Made by a program: the position numbers and the translations under genes
Shown: positions 59,376 to 64,000 of the stretch, one piece after another
Position numbering within the stretch: position 1 is the stretch's first letter
How the letters are laid out: every line of letters begins with the position of its first letter
Notes under the pieces: generated by a model
The model's database searches: none
Told to the model about the DNA's origin: nothing
What the model saw: only the letters and a program-made list of their open reading frames with translations
Assembly: GCA_013396915.1 (NCBI GenBank)
Contig: VWZL01000315.1
Location: 721,885-785,884 of the forward strand
Source of the DNA: Stercorarius parasiticus
Lineage: Eukaryota; Chordata; Aves; Charadriiformes; Stercorariidae
DNA length: 64,000 bases
Direction of reading: 5' to 3'

Positions 59376-62300
59376 GTAAGTGTTTCGGAGGGAGGAAGCA
59401 TGGCACAGAGACCCCAAAACCCAAACCCTCAGAGGTATCCCCATCCTCATCTCTGCCTGGCTTGAGCTCACACAGCATCACAACCCTGTCGCCTCTTGCC
59501 CCGAGGACACCAAGTTACCAGAAATTTGCCTCTTCCTCCCAAGGGGAGTTGCATCTTTTTCCAAATAGTACAATGCTGAGTAGCTGCAGCAGCTGTTCTC
59601 TGAATTATCCAAGTAATGCTCACATTTTCCCCCCTACTTGACATTCAACAGTTGCATCTTGTTATTGACTTAAGATTCAAATCTTACTTTCATCTTGAAC
59701 CAGTGGGGAAGGCAGGGGGGAAACTCCGGAGAATGTGGGTACACTAAGAACATTTTTCATGCTGTTTCATTTTGCAGTGGTCTGGGGTTTCTTTGTTTAA
59801 CAATTCCCTGCACGTTTTATTTAACAAAAACATTTTATTTTGAAATTAGGAATGCTTAACCCATTGTTTTTCCATTCTCTTTCTTTTTAAGGTGAGGGGG
59901 GTGTTTATCCTTATCAGGTGATTCTCCAAATAATAATAATATTGAAAAACATGTTAATAAAAATAGTCAATGCTGTGATGTGAGTTTCCACCTACTTTTC
60001 ATGTTACAGCTCAAAACTTCAGCAGGGATATTCCTTCAGACTTCAGGAAAGGACTCCTGCCTCAGGCTCCCTGATTATTCTTAGGGAGGCATAAACGAAG
60101 GACTCACTTGTCAGTGAGTCCTGAGCATGGTGGCTTTATTGTGCATGTGTGGCTTTATTTATAAGGCCCAGGTGGCCAGAGTCTGTACAGGTGACATGTA
60201 TCAGACTGCACAAGGGGAAGTCGATTGCCTGGCACATGTACATTAAGACCAGCATGTGCACGTCTCCTTGGACATCAAAAGCCCTTGCTGCACTGCTCAA
60301 CTGCATAGATGTGGCTGCTCAGGTACACTCTGGTCACTGCTGCACCAAAGGAGCTCTCTGCCTTCTGGAAGTCCCAGAGTAAGAACAAAACTCTGCTATT
60401 TCCACCTGAACAATGCTCCTTTCAGTAAGAAGACAGGCATATAGCAGCCCAACCGTGGCACTTCAGCTATGCCAGGTGCTGTCCCTCTAGGGCTTTGCCT
60501 CTGTGCTTGCACCAGAGGAGATTAAGAGCTACCTCAAGAGTGAGTAGACTGAAGTGGTGCAAATTCTGTGACCGCAAAACTTCCACCCACACTGCAGGTT
60601 GTTATCCCAGCCACGGCTCAAGTGTAATGCACTTCAGGAGACCCAAGACCAGGGTGTATGTTCGCTGACAGACTGAGCGGTACCATACCTGGCCATCTCT
60701 TACCCCATCCAGTCACACTGCACAGAGGCGAATTTGAGCTCGCTCTCTGTCTGTCTCTCACACACACACTCAGCTCTCCCCAAGTGCAAGAGTTCTGCTT
60801 ACACCCTGGTGCTTCCAGTGCAAAGAGTAGGTTGGAAGAGGAGTCATGCTCTCTGATCCTCCTACCAGGCTGTAGTAACTCCCCTGTAATTGCAATGCAT
60901 TTTGTTCTTTTCTTGAAAAAAAAAAAAAAAAATTGAAAATAAGGCTCGAACCCGCATAAACTGATTTCTGTCAGCAAGCTTTGGACTACAACTGTGCCTA
61001 ATGAAGCCCTGAGGCCAGATATCAAAGGCAAGGTGTAACTCCGTTCGAATCAAGCGGAATTAAATCAGCATAAAACAGACATGGGATGAACTGATTTTTC
61101 ACAGTTGTTGCTGGAAGCAGACAGGGACAAAGACAATGTTAAGTCCCCCGAGGTTTGGACCAGATCAATCTGCTGTGCTGCTCAGGGCTTGTGACATGCT
61201 TATGTGGTTCTTTACCTGTGTTAAGAAAAGGAATGGCCATTCCCATAGGCAGGGACTTCTTTGGAGGAGTACAAGCATCCGTCATTGCCATTGTCTCACA
61301 CATAGTTAAACTCAAGGTTGGGTTCAAAATTTCTGATTTTCTACTGTGATTTTAGCCTGGATGCATGAGAAAACAAATCTCTGTATATCTCAATATGCTA
61401 CTCTCCCCTTTCACTCCCACGTATTTTCTGAACACATTAGCCAATTTCTATCAAATGTGACACAGAAGTCTCAAATGCCACACATATGCTGTCTTTGTGA
61501 ATGCTGTTGGCTGTATGCTCAAAGCCCAGCTCTCTGACCATCCACACTGGCTAACCCTTGGAGCACATCCAAAGAGGTGATCACGACAGGACCCCATTTG
61601 AAATGCCAGAGGAAATCCAAGGACTGCTCATCGCTTTCTGTTTCCTCCAATACACATTCCCTACCTCACTCAACACCTCCACACCCAAGAGCATCCCAGC
61701 TAGAGAAGCTCACATCGTCCAACTCCTATTCCATACAGCAGGGCAACCCCACCAGTGAGTGACAGTGGGAGGCATTACATGTCTCTCCATGACAGAGAAG
61801 CCTGACATGAGAGACTTCCCACCTGGCAACACTGAGGGATCCATGCCCATCTCCATCTGTGCATGACAGCAGGGAGCAATGAGACACCCAGATGGACCAG
61901 CACGACCAAAGGCTCCCTCTGTCACTGCAGCTGTGGCACAAACAGCGTTCGTTCTCCCCTGTCCTTCAGAATAAGGCCCCTGCTCTAACACTGCAGAAAA
62001 AATGCCAAGACAGGGTTATGCAGCCAAATAAACCAAATAGCCCTGCTCCCATGAAGAGAGGACAGCACTGGCTAGCTACAGCATGGCGCACAGACACACA
62101 TGTACATACTTGCCTGACATTATGTGATCTTCTAGGGTTACTGCCCAGACTGTATTTTTACCCCTTTCACCTTCCCACCCCTTCCCAAAAAGCCACAGAA
62201 ATGGCCACCCTGGCCACCGCACCATTTCTGACAGAGCAGCAGGACTCTCCAGTCATCTATATGAACTTAGTGTCAGAGAAAAGCCAAACAGCAGTGTGTG

Positions 62301-64000
62301 CTCTTTGTGTACAAAACATCCCCTCTCCAGTGGGACCACTCTTGCCCTTTCTGTTGTAGCCCACTCTTCCCCTTCTACCTCCACAGCCCAGCCCACACTG
62401 CACCCCTAGCAGGCCTTTAGGAGTCTCCCATGACCTACACAGTCTTTTCCCACTCCAGAGCCAGGGACTGGCTAGCCCAGCATCTAAGTACTCATCAGAA
62501 ACAGTTCAGAGCAGCATGACTCATCTTGGGATGGCATGGTCCCTTCTGATCTCTCGCCAACATCCTCTGCAGGCCAGGCCCACCCACACCAAAGCATCTC
62601 TGTCGATGCAAAGTTCATCTCGTGGGAAGGATACACAAATTCACTGGCACTTTCTTACTGCAAAGAGGGCTGGCTTCTTACGGATAGAGATACAGCCTCT
62701 GGATGCCGGCCCAGGCAGGGTGGTACAGACAGGCATGGCACCAGCTTCATGCTGAGAATGTCCCTCTGTCCTCTCCATAGTCATCATTGTCTGCCAAGGG
62801 TCAAAAGAGCCAAACTGCCACTGCCAGCTCCTTCCAGAGCAGCCCCAGCAGGAGAGAGCTACTAAAATAGCCCATCCAGTGCCTGTCGGATCTATCTGCA
62901 AGGGCTACAATGCTCATTTAACAGTTTCTCCAGCCCAGCTCTGGCATCGTAGTGGAGAGGTAAAGCACTGGACACAGCTGGCCCTACCAGACCTGGAACA
63001 AGTACAGGTGTATGCAAAGAGGAAAAAAATGTTCTTACACTAAAAGTGCACTGCAAATACCTTCCTCCTGCCATGCACACGATGGTAGTAGAGCCCAATC
63101 CACTTCAGTGCTCTCAAGGTTGGCATGTTGCAGTATGGTCCAGCACTGGAGGCAGGGGGAAAGAGCTAAGGAACAGGAGAGAAGGCTTCAGGGGAAAACA
63201 GTACCTTTGCAAGCAACAGATCCCTCCATTCCTCCTCTTTTTAGCTGTAGTGCAACTGGGACAATCTGAAGGGTCTCTAAGGACATGCAGTGTAGACTCA
63301 CACTGGCTGTTTCAGAAGCCCCTGGGAAAGCGAGCGAGGCAATAAGCATGCACCCAAAGTAATAAGCAGACACAAGTCATGAAAACAGGCCGTGAAGAAA
63401 TCCCCAGCAAAGGCAAGGGTCAAAAATCAGGTTATTACTATTAGACACTGGAGAACCTGACACAAGGGAGAGTCCACAAAATCGACGTACATAGAGGAAA
63501 TGTTTCAACCGGAGTTCAATTAGCCACATCAAAGGACTTTATTGAACGAGACCTGTGCAAAAGATGAATCTGGCCCCTAATCCCTGAAAAAAACCCCACG
63601 TGAGCAGACAGTTCTCCATTGCATAGGGTTAAGTTAATGTAACAAAGATGATTTGAACCATTAGTTATGTCTTGGGTGATGGTTTCGGGGAAGAATGACA
63701 TGATTCAACTTGAGAGGGGAGCAACTCCAAAAAAGTTAAAATACAATAAAACTGAGAGAAGATAAAAGATTACAAAGCTTCACATTTCACTTGAAACCAG
63801 AAGAAAGAAAACTACATTTTCAACTATTTATCTATTACTACCCATAGTGTATCACTGAAAACAACACTTTTTACTATTCAAAACATAATACAGTAAATAG
63901 GACTACAATTGCATGCAAATATACCATCATTTCTTATTTCTCTGTAGTACAGTTGCATCATCTAGTGGACAAGTCAGAGATTGCATTAGTTTTACACTAG
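59376..64000. other. Gene-free stretch to the window end
   Basis: No gene recognised. 61.6-63.3 kb has clearly more C than G on the plus strand and a series of overlapping plus frames (largest 61892-62359, 155 codons) with no domain. A poly(A) run lies at 60916-60932. T-loop-like motifs near 60950 and 61043 are reported as a finding. Confidence 0.5.
60916..60932. repeat. Poly(A) tract
   Basis: Seventeen uninterrupted A, followed on the plus strand by TTGAAAATAAGG. No retrogene body is recognised next to it. Confidence 0.95.

Noticed and set aside
61892..62359. 155-codon plus-strand open frame
   Set aside because: No domain or splice pair. It lies in C-rich DNA where stops are rare.
1..64000. 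tRNA, rRNA, snRNA, CRISPR array, bacterial operon or complete endogenous retrovirus
   Set aside because: I looked for tRNA A/B boxes, U6 and 5S-like starts, regularly spaced direct repeats and paired LTRs, and found nothing that holds up.

Overview
The window looks like vertebrate nuclear DNA from a bird. The diagnostic evidence is at least seven fragments of CR1 LINE retrotransposons with the typical 3' end: a 'ggttggaactagatgatctttaaggtc'-like core, shortened here, followed by copies of the 8-bp unit ATTCTATG. The background is AT-rich (roughly 40% GC by eye), CpG-poor and poor in other repeats. There is no bacterial-style gene packing, no operon, no rRNA and no CRISPR array. The species cannot be fixed from the sequence. 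A non-avian reptile is a less likely alternative.

No known gene is recognised. Most of the 64 kb reads as intergenic or intronic DNA. The long open frames on both strands are mostly chance frames, CR1 remnants or the by-product of one long pyrimidine microsatellite. Layout: 0-5 kb is plain sequence with one CR1 stub at 1.4 kb. A conserved-looking AT-rich block lies near 4.5 kb. A small CpG-island-like patch lies at 5.9-6.2 kb. 6-20 kb is plain apart from a 25-bp T run and a CR1 stub at 9.1 kb. The largest CR1 copy (about 555 bp, minus strand, with an uninterrupted ORF2 C-terminus) lies at 19.95-20.51 kb. A CpG-retaining, palindrome-bearing block at 25.48-25.83 kb is the best enhancer candidate. 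A probable ancient MIR SINE lies at 28.6 kb. 29-45 kb holds four short CR1 pieces or copies and several GC-rich non-coding patches.

The most gene-like place is 45.7-51.1 kb. A 255-bp open segment at 46306-46560 has a good splice acceptor, a GTAAGT donor, phase 0 at both ends and GC-biased third positions. 564 bp downstream there is a very strong acceptor whose exon would begin with an in-frame TGA and carries AATAAA about 115 bp further on. Together they make a coherent model for the 3' end of an unrecognised plus-strand gene. A CpG-retaining stretch follows at 49.27-51.1 kb. 54.9-55.2 kb is a ~310-bp polypyrimidine microsatellite. Two weaker plus-strand candidate exons lie at 58.6 and 59.3 kb, and the rest to 64 kb is plain.

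All exon calls are hand-made from splice motifs and open frames, without homology, so they are leads and not gene models. In 64 kb of this composition many short splice-flanked open frames are expected by chance.
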